Below are positions 1 to 11,021 of a stretch of 64,000 nt of DNA, piece after piece. Source of the stretch: Symsagittifera roscoffensis. Its lineage: Eukaryota; Xenacoelomorpha; Acoela; Convolutidae. The first letter of the stretch is position 1. Each line of letters opens with the position of its first letter. The stretch lies in assembly GCF_963678635.1 (NCBI RefSeq), contig NC_087066.1, positions 55,322,312 to 55,386,311 on the forward strand, written 5' to 3'. A model generated the notes under the pieces. It worked only from the letters and a program-made list of their open reading frames with translations. It was not told where the DNA came from and did not search any database. The position numbers and the translations under genes were made by a program.

Positions 1-3000
1 TTGACCTCGGTTTTGCAAACGAAGACCAATCAAGTTCCAAATTGCCAACCAGTTCATTATTTTCCCATTTGTAACTTCGGACAAGCGAGTTTTCAATGAC
101 AAAAAGCAAACCTCTGTTCGGGTTATAACAAGCAACGTGAATATTTTGATTAGCTCTGGCAAGCATTTCGATGGAAGCAAACTCGACCGGTTTATCGCCT
201 TTGTCACTGACAGTCGTATCGTCGGTTTTGAATCCCGATCCTTCGTCATCTTCAGGAACCTCGTCTTGATCCTCTGGTTCTTGCTCCTCGGGTTGAAAGT
301 CATCGTAAGGCTCAGGCTCTGGTTCAACTTGTTGCTGAGGCTCCGGTTCCGGCTCCGGTTCTGGCTGAGGTTCAGGTGCAGGCTCCGGCTGTTGTTCTTG
401 TTGTGGTTCTGGCTGCGGTTGGGGATCCTCCATTGCCGAGTATCCAGACCTCTCTTCAGGCGAATCCATGGGGGTTACCCCGGCGAACCTCGGATCGCTC
501 TCAGGCGGGGGCTGAGTCATTGGCTCTTGAGGTGGTTGCTCTATCTGAGGAGGTTGCTCTGCCATCGGTGGAGGATATCCTTGTTCTCGTATTTTTTGCA
601 GCTCAGCGTAGCAAGGACAAGCACCAGGTTTGATTCGGTTAAGCTCGCGACAAGCAGGACAACATTTGTCGCCAGCAGCTCCCAGACGCTGGGTTCCTTC
701 AGACGGTTGGTCGTCGGTGACGTCCATGGTTCCATCGGGCCATTGTCCGTCGTCATTGAAGTTCGGAGTGAGGGCATTTCGTTCGTAAATCTTCTCGGCT
801 CTATAATACTCTTTCCGCGTAGTTCCACCTGAGGGAGTCGGTGAAGGCTGCGGTTGCGGTTGTTGTTGCTGGCCTCCTTGCTGCACCTCCTCGTACCTTT
901 TAACTTCTTCTACCCTACTTGTAAGGCCTTGTTGGGGTGGTTGAGGTTGAGGTGGTGGCGGAGGCTGCTGAGGAGCTTCTTGAACTTCCTCAAATCTTTT
1001 AAACTCTTCCACTCTTCGAGATCCTCCTGGCGACGGAGCCGGTTGAGGTGGCGGTGGCGGTTGCTGAGCACCCTCTTGAACCTCTTCGAACCGCTTAACT
1101 TCTTCAACCCGACTGGTGAATCCTTGTTGAGGTGGCTGCGGTTGCGGAGCAGGAGGTTGTGTAGGTGCCTCTTGAATTTCTTCAAATCTCTTGACTTCCT
1201 CAATTCTTCGGGAGCCGCCTGGCGACGGTGCCGGTTGAGGTGGCGGTGGCGGTTGCTGGGCACCCTCTTGAACCTCTTCGAACCTTTTTACTTCTTCAAT
1301 TCTGCTTGAAAATCCTTCTTGTGATGGTTGAGGCGATGGCTGTGGTGCAACTGGAGCTGCCTTCTGTTCCTCTTCATATCTTTTTTCTTCAACAAAGACC
1401 TTCTTCTCTGGCTGTGGAGGAGGTGGAGCCGGCTGAGGTGCGGGAACAGGCGCAGCTTCTTGAACTTCCTCAAATCGCTTGACCTCCTCAATTCTTCGAG
1501 ATTCAGGTGCTGGTGTTGGGGGAGGTGCTGGTGCAGGTTGCTCAACTGGTGCGGCTTCCTGTATTTCCTCGAACCGCCTCTCTTCAACGATGACTTTTTT
1601 CTCTGGTTGCGGAGGGGGTGGTGGAGGAGGTGGCGGTGGCTGCACAGGAGTTGCTTCTTGAACTTCCTCGAATCGTCTCTCTTCAACAAGTACCCTCTTT
1701 TCTGGTTGCGGAGGCGGTGGTGGAGGAGGTGGAGGTGGCTGAACTGGAGTCGCTTCTTGAACTTCCTCGAATCGTCTCTCTTCAACAACTATCCTCTTTT
1801 CTGGTTGCGGAGGCGGTGGTGGAGGAGGTGCCGGTGCCTGAACTGGAGTTGCTTCTTGAACTTCCTCGAATCGTCTCTCTTCAACAAGTACCCTCTTTTC
1901 TGGTTGCGGAGGCGGTGGTGGAGGAGGTGGAGGTGGCTGAACTGGAGTCGCTTCTTGAACTTCCTCGAATCGTCTCTCTTCAACAATTACCCTCTTTTCT
2001 GGTTGCGGAGGCGGTGGTGGAGGAGGTGCCGGTGCCTGAACTGGAGTTGCTTCTTGAACTTCCTCGAATCGTCTCTCTTCAACAAGTACCCTCTTTTCTG
2101 GTTGCGGAGGCGGTGGTGGAGGAGGTGGCGGTGGCTGAACTGGAGTCGCTTCTTGAACTTCCTCGAACCGTCTTTCTTCAACAAGTACCCTCTTTTCTGG
2201 TTGCGGAGGCGGTGGTGGAGGAGGTGGCGGTGGCTGAACTGGAGTCGCTTCTTGAACTTCCTCGAATCGTCTCTCTTCAACAAGTACCCTCTTTTCTGGT
2301 TGCGGAGGCGGTGGTGGAGGAGGTGCCGGTGCCAGAACTGGAGTTGCTTCTTGAACTTCCTCGAATCGTCTCTCTTCAACAAGTACACTCTTCTCCGGTT
2401 GAGGTGGAGGTGGTGGAGGAGCTCGCGGTGTCTCTTGCACTGGCGCAGTTTCTTGGACCTCCTCAAACCTTTTCTCTTCAATAAACACCTTCTTTTCTGG
2501 CTGTGGTGGAGGAGGTGGAGGAGGTTGTGGTGTTTCTTGCACTGGCGCAGTTTCTTGGACCTCCTCAAACCTTTTCTCTTCAATGAACACCTTCTTTTCT
2601 GGCTGTGGTGGAGGCGGTGGAGGAGGTTGTGGTGCTTCTTGCACTGGCGCAGTTTCTTGGACCTCCTCAAACCTTTTCTCTTCAATGAACACCTTCTTTT
2701 CTGGCTGTGGTGGAGGCGGTGGAGGAGGTTGTGGTGCTTCTTGCACTGGCGCAGTTTCTTGGACCTCCTCAAACCTTTTCTCTTCAATGAAGACCTTCTT
2801 TTCTGGCTGTGGTGGAAGAGGTGGAGGAGGTTGTGGTGTTTCTTGCACTGGCGCAGTTTCTTGCACCTCCTCAAACCTTTTCTCTTCAATAAACACCTTC
2901 TTTTCTGGCTGTGTTGGAGGAGGTGGAGGAGGTTGTGGTGCTTCTTGCACTGGTGCAGTTTCTTGGATCTCTTCAAACCTTTTTTCTTCAATGAACACCT

Positions 3001-5157
3001 TCTTTTCTGGCTGTGGTGGAGGAGGTGGAGGAGGTTGTGGTGCTTCTTGCACTGGCGCAGTTTCTTGGACCTCCTCAAACCTTTTCTCTTCAATGAACAC
3101 CTTCTTTTCTGGCTGTGGTGGAGGAGGTGGAGGAGGTTGTGGTGTTTCTTGCACTGGCGCAGTTTCTTGCACCTCCTCAAACCTTTTCTCTTCAATGAAC
3201 ACCTTCTTTTCTGGCTGTGTTGGAGGAGGTGGAGGAGGTTGTGGTGCTTCTTGCACTGGCGCAGTTTCTTGGACCTCCTCAAACCTTTTCTCTTCAATAA
3301 ATACCTTCTTTTCTGGTTGTGTTGGAGGTGGTGGCGGAGGCTGTGGTGCCACTTGAGTTGGTAAAGTTTCCTGAACTTCTTCAAATCTTTTTTCCTCGAC
3401 AATGATTTTTCTCTCTGGCTGCGGAGGGGGAGGTGGAGGTGGTGGAGGAGCCTCGACAGGTGCTGCCTCTTGAACTTCTTCAAATCGTTTTTCCTCGACG
3501 ATGACTTTTCTTTCTGGCTGAGGAGGAGGCGGTGGAGGTACTGGAGGAGCCTCGACAGGTGTTGCTTCTTGAACTTCTTCAAATCGTTTTTCCTCGACGA
3601 TGACTTTTTTTTCTGGCTGAGGAGGAGGCGGTGGAGGTAGTGGAGGAGCCTCGACAGGTGTTGCTTCTTGAACTTCTTCAAATCGTTTTTCCTCGACGAT
3701 GACTTTTCTTTCTGGCTTAGGAGGAGGCGGTGGAGGTACTGGAGGAGCCTCGACAGGTGTTGCTTCTTGAACTTCTTCAAATCGTTTTTCCTCGACGATG
3801 ACTTTTCTTTCTGGCTGAGGAGGAGGCGGTGGAGGTACTGGAGGAGCCTCGACAGGTGTTGCTTCTTGAACTTCTTCAAACCGTTTTTCCTCGACGATGA
3901 CTTTTCTTTCTGGCTGAGGAGGAGGCGGTGGAGGTAGTGGAGGAGCCTCGACAGGTGTTGCTTCTTGAACTTCTTCAAATCGTTTTTCCTCGACGATGAC
4001 TTTTCTTTCTGGCTGAGGAGGAGGCGGTGGAGGTAGTGGAGGAGCCTCGACAGGTGCTGCTTCCTGAACTTCCTCGAATCTTTTCTCTTCTACGATTACC
4101 TTCCTCTCGGGTTGCGGTGGAGGTGGGGGAGGGGGCAAGGGTGATTGCACTGGGGCTGCTTCTTGGATCTCTTCAATTCTTCGAATTTCGACAATAACTT
4201 TCTTCTCTGGCTGAGGAGGCTGTGGCGGAGGAGGTGGCAGTGGAGGAGGCACAGGCTGAGCAGATTCCTCGATAATTCGTCTTTCTTCTATGATGACTTT
4301 ACGATCCGCTTCTTGTTGGGGCGGAGGTGGAGGCGGTACTGGCGGTGGGGCAGGAGCCTGAGTAATTTCTTCAGTCCGTTTCTCTTCGACAAGAACCCGT
4401 TTCTCTGCTTCAGGCTGAGGTTGTGGTTGTGGTTGAGGTTGCGGCTGCGGAGCTTCGGATTGCTCTTCGAACCTCTTCTCTTCGACCAAAACTCTTTTCT
4501 CTCCTCCGGGTTGAGGTTGCGGAGCAGGGGGTGCTGGATAAAAGGGTGCCTCAGAAATGTCCTCGAATCTCTTTTCCTCTGTGAAAATTCTCTTCTCACC
4601 TTGTCCAGGCTGTGGCTGGGGTTGAGGATACACTGGAGCTGAGGGTTGTCTTGTATCTTCTTCATACCTCCGCTCCTCAATCAATGACCTTGACTGTTCC
4701 TGGCCACCTTGAGGTTGAGGAATCGAAGGGTAACTAGCTGCCCCTTGAGTCTCTTCGAACCTTCGTTGTTCTTCCATAACACTTCTACCCGATTGACCAG
4801 GTTGAGGAGTCTGTTGTCCCTCATCAGCGTAAAGGTATCCACCTTGTGACTCCTCGAACCTACGTTCCTCGCCCATACGACTTGACCCACCCATTTGAGG
4901 ACTGGTCGCGTACGGCTGTGGCGTTTGAGGCTGTCCTTCTTGCTCATGTGCAAATTGCTCCTCTTGCCGTTTATGCACGACAAAGCTCCTTGGAGGCAGT
5001 GGTTGAAATGGACCAGTAGGCGTGGTTCCCGTGTGAGGGTAGGGCGACATTGAAAATGTACTGTCGTCTCTTCCACCTCGGAACGAGGACATCACCGACA
5101 TCTGGGAGTCGCTCGGATAATCAGGTGTCAGACGAGCACCGAGCGCTTCCTCGTCAT
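1..5157 (-). CDS. Giant TRIM-like protein, exon 6 (partial): ~40 Pro-rich/EEKRFEEV repeats and start of a C-terminal domain
   Basis: After a CTTCAG acceptor (ends 5158) the minus-strand frame whose codons start at positions 2, 5, 8 and so on is open for all 5,157 bases and leaves the window at position 1; I checked the frame through the array and found no stop. It adds about 1,718 residues (1131-2849). Order: a Ser/Gly/Pro-rich head (5157-4860); about 41 tandem units of 30-36 residues from 4,880 to 880, each a polyproline/PQP run plus a charged helix-like stretch such as EKKVFIEEKRFEEVQE; a Cys-rich motif (CCPAC, nine residues on CPC) at about 660-600; a Pro/Gln/Glu-rich acidic stretch (560-250); and from about 200 to 1 a less repetitive, beta-rich sequence that may begin a propeller-like C-terminal domain. 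TRIM proteins often end in such domains, but too little is present to name it. Confidence 0.92.
880..4880 (-). repeat. In-frame coding minisatellite, about 41 units of ~99 bp
   Basis: Units recur at roughly 93-105-bp steps, always multiples of three, so the reading frame is never lost. Three homogenised blocks are visible: about 4,080-3,370 (VIVEEKRFEEVQEATPVEAPP type), 3,360-2,410 (VFIEEKRFEEVQETAPVQE type) and 2,400-1,600 (VLVEERRFEEVQEATPVQ type). In the last block linkers with Pro-only and Ala-Pro-Ala-Pro sequence tend to alternate, giving a partial 198-bp higher-order unit. The ends of the array (above 4,100 and below 1,600) are more diverged, as expected for unequal crossing-over that homogenises the middle. 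Confidence 0.9.
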
Positions 5158-5396
5158 CTGAAGCAAGCCAAAAACGTTTTCGTCATTTACCCAAAAGTTA
5201 CCGCCGCGCTTTTCTGCAAAAATTACTCTTTTGAAACAGCCAAAAAGCAGCCAAAGTTGTCAATGAGAGCAAGGAAACCGAAAGAAAAATTACTCATGTC
5301 TTTCGATAAAACGTCTTGCGAATTTCAAAAAAAAACATAGCCTGTGTCAATGGACGAAAGTAAACAGACAAAAAACTGACTTTTGAATTTCAAAGA

Positions 5397-5935
5397 AAAA
5401 CAAGACAGCTCGTATCAGGGCGAAGCCCTGCATGTTCCGACTGCCTTTTAAGGTTTATGGAGCCGTAATAACATTTAAAAAATTCAATGAAGTAAAATAA
5501 AATGAAATTTTTTTTCTGAATTTGAAATTTTTTATGAGAATCATCCCCCCACACGCCATATAAAGTACAAAAGGATAATTTCGCTCCTTTTAACAAACCA
5601 TTTATGGCAAATAAGCTTCTTTTAACCAATTTGGAACGATTTCTAAGACGCATTAACTCTCCGCTTACGCGTTAATAGCGCGAAATATATCGCGCGTTAA
5701 TTGTCCCAAATTGGCCAAAATGGTAATCTTTAAACCCCCGTAACTTTACAAAAAATGATCACAGTTGAAATATCTTTTCACAATTGAGCTCAGGACAACA
5801 ATACCTTTCGAATGATATAAAAAAATTCCGTCAAAAATGGCTAGTTAAAAAGTCGAAATTTGTCTGAAGAAAAAGAAAAAAAAACCCACCCCGAGCACAA
5901 ATATTCCGTTACTTTCGTATCGAAAGTCGGAACAA
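5397..5935 (-). mobile_element. HINE-like element, family 1 (intronic copy)
   Basis: On the minus strand it starts TTGTTCCGACTTTCG, forms a terminal hairpin (ACTTTCG-ATA-CGAAAGT), and ends with AGTCGGAAC, a CAGGGC-TTC-GCCCTG stem-loop and a CTTGTT terminus (the copy here has small differences). A GC-rich internal palindrome (GCGCGA-TATATT-TCGCGC) sits in the middle. Length about 535 bp, no coding capacity. The order of 5' inverted motif, its complement near the 3' end and a 3' stem-loop resembles Helentron-associated elements; the class is inferred. Confidence 0.6.
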
Positions 5936-6256
5936 TTATATTGCCTTAAAGTTCTTGGAATTTCTAGAACAAACCATGACTGACCTTTTTTTTGCTAAAA
6001 CTAAATAAATATGAAACAAATGGATCAATAGACAAAATTTATATTTCGATGGGAAATCTGATAATTAAATTCAATTTTCGAAGTTAGATGTTGATCACAT
6101 TTTTTGTAATTTTTACACTTTTGCTGTTCGATAGTGGAGTTTGACTTCATTTTAACAAAAAAATAGCCAACTGACAGTTGGAAAAGATTAATGAACTCAA
6201 GTAAACAGAAAAAAAAGAGTTTGTTTAAAAAACCTCAACTTTCGGATTTCAAGGAA

Positions 6257-6725
6257 AACAAGACTGCTCGTTTACCAGGGCCAAGCCCTGAATTTTTCGA
6301 CTGTCCCTTAACTCATACTGAACAGTTTTTGCAGAACGAAAATATTAAAAACCTATTAATTTTGGACAATATCAAAGTGTGAAATGTTGTGTCGTACGAA
6401 ATTAATACGACCGATTGGATTAGCTAGCCTCAATTCAGTTTGGAACAATTTTGTTGTGCGGGATAATTCGCCACGCATAAATAATTCGCGTTACGCTCTC
6501 AGCAGTATTATGAATAAATTGTTCGAAGCGCGCATAACTTAGTCCAGAACATGGCCAATCTGGCAATTTTCAAACACCCAAAACTTACAAAAAATAATCG
6601 GAGGTAAAAACATCTTTTCAGAGTTGAACTCAGGAAGTCGATATCTTCAATGGGCTTTTAAAAGTTTCGCCAAAAACTTTTATTTCGATAGGCGAAAGTT
6701 GACTGAATAAAAAAAGTCGGAACAA
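6257..6725 (-). mobile_element. HINE-like element, family 2 (intronic copy)
   Basis: A diverged relative of family 1 with the same plan: CAGGGC-CAA-GCCCTG hairpin and CGACTG near one end, GTCGGAACAA at the other, about 470 bp. It lies at the same site within the second copy of the larger dispersed repeat. Non-coding. Confidence 0.55.
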
Positions 6726-7441
6726 AAATAGATGCCCTTTGAGCTCTTTGAATTTCTAGAAGAATGTATGATTGGCTCTTTTTTTATCACAATTAACCCA
6801 ACTTGAGAAAACTGGATCAATAGGTAAAGTTTTCATTACGCTGGAGATCTAAAAATTAAACTCCACATTGGAAACTAGAAATTGTTCACGTTTTTTTGCG
6901 CAATTTTCACGTTCGTATTCAGAGAGTGCTATGTACGTCACTTTCAGCACATGAATTTCAATTGAATTCAAGAAGTGCATATAATACCTAAGTGCACTCA
7001 TAAATGCATTAATATGTCTGAATGTGTATATATAGACCTATATAACAGTCTGAGCTACGTTTATCGACTCATAAAATATGGCCTTAAATTCTTTGAAGTC
7101 AAGATAATACTTGTTGATAAAATTATCCCAAAATGGATTTTCAACCAAGTTTTTTTTCTCGCCATTTCCGCTCTCGTTACTTTCAGCAAATGAAAAAATT
7201 CAACTAAAAAATCAAAATCAAACAACAAATTATCAAAATTCTTTTTCGGTGTGAACAATTTTGCAGACTTTTTTTCTGAAAAAAACTACAAAATCAACTC
7301 GACCTATATAATTGTCTTTAATTCGTATATTGACATTTGATTAGTTTGAACTTGATTATTTTGAACTTGATTAGTTGTTTTAGTTATCTTTTACTTAGCA
7401 ATTTTTCAAAACGTACAAGAATTAAATATAACAAATGCTAC

Positions 7442-7771
7442 CTTGCATCGGCTGTGCGCCACCGTCACTTGGTCTTCCGTATGCACTCGGGGCTCGGAAA
7501 CTCCCACTTGCTCCCGACAGCTGCTGAATGTCGTCACCACCCGACGAACTGTACGCGTCGTGGGATACGTCATCCTCGGCTGCATGTGGTCGGAACCTAC
7601 TTTGACTATCACTCGGCTGCCCTCCGATGCCCATCATTGACTCGGCATCGCTCGGTTGGTCTTGAGTGAGAACCGAAGCACCCGAAAGTTTTCCGAGGTC
7701 TTGATCATTGTCCATCTCCTCGGCGATCGGACTCGTCTCGCCGAGTCGCTCGTCACTTGGTCTCGGGTAGC
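7442..7771 (-). CDS. Giant TRIM-like protein, exon 5: duplicated LSGAS module
   Basis: A 330-base exon (residues about 1021-1130), acceptor TTGCGTAG ending at 7772 and donor GTAGCA from 7441, phase 1 on both sides. It begins with an acidic stretch and a KLSGASV motif, then a RPHAAEDD module ending LSGASGSF. The same order (acidic run, KLSGASV, spacer, RPHAAED module, LSGASG) occurs in exon 2 at about 10,180-9,980, so this exon looks like a copy of roughly 75 residues of exon 2. The function of the module is unknown. The acidic and Ser-rich make-up would suit phosphorylation, but no specific kinase motif is claimed. Confidence 0.83.
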
Positions 7772-8032
7772 CTACGCAAACATAAATAGTCATTTCGAAA
7801 CAACTGTCAAAAATCTCACTTCGCAAATAACTGTCAGATACTTTCTGACTTCGCAAGGTTTTCTGATTAAAAATGAACCATGTTTTGTTATATCTAGAGC
7901 AAATATCAGCTGATTTTAAGAGCGGATCTAATAATTCTTCCTGGTAACTTTAATTCTTGTAATTTTAAGGGTGGTTCTTTCTTTTCTGGTAATTAATCGT
8001 TGAAATTTCGAGTGAGTTTTGGAGGCGTATAC

Positions 8033-8152
8033 TTTCGCAGGAGCACTCGTCGCACATTTCGGCACCCTGTTCCTCCTGAATCGACGGGTGGGGTGGGGCA
8101 GGATATCTTCCCAGATTCTCTTCACCTGGTCTGGATTGGCCACCGGGGTATC
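8033..8152 (-). CDS. Giant TRIM-like protein, exon 4 (short, Cys cluster)
   Basis: A 120-base exon (residues about 981-1020) between a TGTTTAG acceptor (ends 8153) and a GTATAC donor (starts 8032), phase 1 on both sides. It encodes a Gly-Tyr-Pro-rich stretch followed by a small acidic Cys cluster (CDECSC). The paired cysteines could bind metal or form disulphides, but six residues are too few to assign a fold. The exon was chosen because both splice phases match the neighbouring exons and the frame is open. Confidence 0.74.
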
Positions 8153-8566
8153 CTAAACATTAGGACCCGTCAATCATTTTGATCTTTGTTGAACTCGTGT
8201 ATTCGTTTATGTTTGTGGCCAATCCAAAGCAGGAAAATCTATTTTCGACCATAATAATTGAAAATGGTCAAAAAATTCTTGAGTTTGTTCGGGAATGAGC
8301 ATTTTACGCCAAATATTGCGCAAAAAAAAACATCAATATTTTTGGATTTCAAAATTAATTTCAAACTTCAATTAATTTTGTTATCTAAATTGAAGCACTA
8401 ATAAATGTAATTAGGATTAGTATTTTCCCTAGAAACCTTCAATTGCCACTTATTTTGCTTAAAAATGTTATTTTAAGTTAAGCAAAATGTTAATGATTAT
8501 GGGACTCTTGTAGCGAAATCTTTTTTGACCCTCCGACTTTCACATATTTTGAGAGTGAATACTCGC

Positions 8567-8740
8567 CTCTCGCATCTTGAGTCCATGGAACTGGCGTCTT
8601 CTCTTTACTCGGCTGTCCAATGGCAGCATCGGATGCCTCCAGGTTCCAGGGATATCTGTCGGCTTTGGTGTCGTCGAACTGAGGCGCCGCACTCATCTCT
8701 GCACTGGGAGATTGCAGCTGCTCCTGTGTGCCGTAACTCA
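8567..8740 (-). CDS. Giant TRIM-like protein, exon 3 (possible GC-AG intron)
   Basis: A 174-base exon (57 whole codons plus split codons; residues about 923-980) rich in Gln, Ser, Asp and Trp-Pro. The acceptor is TGTTTAG ending at 8741, and the phase-1 join to exon 2 gives Leu. No GT donor in phase 1 is found at the 3' end; AGAG followed by GCGAGT (8566-8561) gives a GC donor in exactly phase 1, as for every other exon of the gene. A GTGAAA a little downstream would give phase 0 and break the frame. The exon is well supported by context, but its 3' end is less certain. Confidence 0.68.
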
Positions 8741-9026
8741 CTAAACATTTTTGCAGCTTCATCTTCTTGAGGTCAATTGTGTTTTTGAGGTCAAATAAAC
8801 AATTTTGGTCAAATATTCCAACCAATTCTTACATTCTGAGGACAAATTATAAGTTTCTCATACAAGAAGAACTATCATTTGCCCAACTTTTGACATTCGA
8901 ACAAAAATTCCAAAAACTTGACTTTTAATGGTTCTTAGGATGAGCGATAATGTTTAGTTTATGTTTTGAATACAACCATTAAAAGTTAAATCATACAGAA
9001 TGATTAAAACAAGAAGCTACACTTAC

Positions 9027-11021
9027 ATCTTCGACCAGGTGGTTGTTGACCCATTGGGGCCTCTTGACCTCCTTGGAACGATGGCTGCTGCTGAGAGCGG
9101 TCGTAAGGGAACCTGTCTTGACCTTGAGACTCTTCAAACGGATATGCAGGAGGAGGGCCCTCTGGCTGTTGCTCTCCTTCCATTGGTTGACCTTGACTCC
9201 TCGATTGGTCATAGGGATAAGGAGTTTGAACCAATCCAGCAGATGCAGCTCCTGCTCTGTCTCCTGGTTGCAAAGAGTCCAGACCACCCTCTTGGCTGCC
9301 ATAAGCACTTTTGAAAGCACCGCTGGCTCCAGAGAGCTTCCGGATATCATCGCCTGCAGTGCTACTCCGAACATCCGAGACATCATCCTCGGCAGCATGC
9401 GGTCGGAATTGGTCTTCCCCGGTGTACGGGGTCTGAACCACTCCTTGAGAAGGCTGTAGACCTTGATCAACTCCTCGCGACTGGTCATACGGTTGGTATC
9501 CCGGAGACTGACTTCCCCCAAACTGAGACCCAGAGGGTTGTTGTCCTGAACGGTCAAGAGTGTTAGTTTTGTCGTATGGGTAAGGCGTATGACCTGCTGA
9601 TTTTTGAGATTTCGACCAGTCTTGACCTTGGGACTGATCATGCACTTCAAGCTGATCTGGATGCCAGGACAAGCCTTTGCGATCTGTAGGTTGTGAACCA
9701 TAAGGATACGTACCTGGTTCTCCAGGTGTTTGACCTCTCTCTCGTGATCCACCATATGCGTCCTTGCTGGGTCGTTGTCCATATCCTTCCGCAAACTCTT
9801 CGCTAGGTTGTCTTGCTGGCGACACAGGTCGGCCTCCAACTTCTTGATCTGCTGTGTGTTTGACGGAGTCTGCGTATAAATGCGCAGTTCCTTGAGAATC
9901 AGTTCTTGGCTGTGCTTGATCTTGAGGTTGAAGAGTGTCAATACCTTGTCCTTGGCTACCACCAAATCCACCACTTGCGAAACTTCCGCTTGCACCAGAC
10001 AGTCTTTGAATGTCATCGCCACCAGTACTACTTCGCATATCTGATGTCTCGTCTTCCGCGGCATGTGGCCGGAATCCTTCGGCAGTTCCATCTCGCGTCA
10101 CTCCACCTGTAGGTGTCAGTGATTCAATTCCGTCCATGCGAGTTACAGATGCACCTGACAGTTTCTTCATTTGATCATCATCATCATCTACGCTTCGTAG
10201 TGCAGGTGTATACGGTCCCTGAGGACCTGGAGTTTCGCCTTGCGGTTGAGGTGTAGCCCCTAGTTCTCCTGGTTGTGGTTGATATCCTGGTTCTCCTGGT
10301 TGTGGTTGATATCCTGGTTCTCCTGGTTGTGGTTGATATCCTGGTTCTCCTGGTTGTGGTTGATATCCTGGTTCTCCTGGTTGTGGTTGATATCCTGGTT
10401 CTCCTGGTTGTGGTTGATATCCTGGTTCTCCTGGTTGCCCTTGGTATCCTGGTTCTCCCGGTTGTGGGCCAGGCGTTCCGGAAGGCTCAACTGTACTAGG
10501 CCTGCTTTCCGAAGCCCGTTTCAGCTCTGCATCGCGAACCTCTTCGCGAGCAGTTGGAAGCATAGGGGAGTAGTAAGTTCCACTACCCAAAGAATCTTTG
10601 GGAGTAACTGCTCTGGATTGGTATCCAGGAGGAGCTGATGGCGTCCTACGTTGGTCGAATCCGGGAGGAACTGGTGAGCGACGTTCGTCGGGTGGAACCG
10701 GAGGCGGAAGACCAGGCTGACCTCCGTCGATTCCCTGTTGCGGGGGTTGGAACTCATGTTCAAGGGTTCCATCACTAATCTTCTCATCTCGCATTTGACC
10801 AGGTTGCCCTGGTTGTCCGGGCACCGTTCTGATATCTGACATTTCCGAAGTTGCATCGGGTCGTGCGGAATGGTAGCTCGATAAGCCTGACTTATCTGTG
10901 CGTGTTTCGAAATCAGATGATTCCAGCGTTTTCGGCTGGACCATATCGTCTTCGCGAGTTCGGCTGCTGAGCCGAGATTTGGGGCGTCCGTCGCTTGACC
11001 ATTGAACCGAAAACTTGGACA
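9027..11021 (-). CDS. Giant TRIM-like protein, exon 2: Pro/Gly/Gln-rich repeat region
   Basis: Continuation of the gene (residues about 258-922). The acceptor TTTTAG ends at 11022 and the exon accepts phase 1, so the split codon reads Leu and the frame stays open for 1,995 bases to a GTAAGT donor at 9026. The protein is low-complexity and disorder-prone: Pro-Gly-Gln stretches, about seven tandem nine-residue repeats of the type PGEPGYQPQ (10,260-10,470), many YPYD or PYD motifs, and two copies of a module beginning RPHAAED and ending LSGASG (about 10,075-9,980 and 9,415-9,315). No catalytic domain is seen. The reading extends in frame above the acceptor to 11190, but that upstream stretch is hydrophobic intron sequence with no link to the rest. 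The role is not known; a long flexible linker or scaffold is the simplest reading. Confidence 0.87.
10260..10470 (-). repeat. 27-bp coding tandem repeat (PGEPGYQPQ)
   Basis: About seven near-identical 27-bp units inside exon 2 of the giant gene, encoding a nine-residue Pro/Gly/Gln repeat. It is not a strict Gly-X-Y collagen pattern. Near identity of the units points to recent expansion; copy number is likely to vary between individuals. Confidence 0.9.

Larger units (their letters stand above)
5345..7050 (+). repeat. Two diverged tandem copies of a larger dispersed repeat (intron)
   Basis: The intron between exons 5 and 6 holds two adjacent related segments, about 5,345-6,160 and 6,165-7,050. 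Both have a lead-in ending near CTTTCGRATTTCAAGG, a hairpin-bearing element in the same place, then a shared tail (GCCCTTTGAGCTCTT-like, TTCTAGAA, and a section with GGAAATCTAAAAATTAA). A third relative at about 47,725-48,130 lacks the hairpin-bearing element. The rest of the intron (7,051-7,441) shows nothing I recognise. Confidence 0.65.

Noticed and set aside
1328-3364. 678-codon plus-strand ORF rich in Leu, Arg and Trp
   Set aside because: It is the antisense of the minus-strand repeat exon; the composition is a by-product of polyproline codons and the real frame is open far beyond it.
1987-3978. 663-codon minus-strand ORF rich in Lys, His and Leu
   Set aside because: It is a shifted frame of the same coding repeat. 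The true frame is open from 5157 to 1, matches the splice phase and gives coherent PQPPPP/EEKRFEEV units.
10273-10638. Trp/Leu- and Val/Leu-rich ORFs opposite the 27-bp repeat
   Set aside because: Shadows of the PGEPGYQPQ repeat; not membrane proteins.
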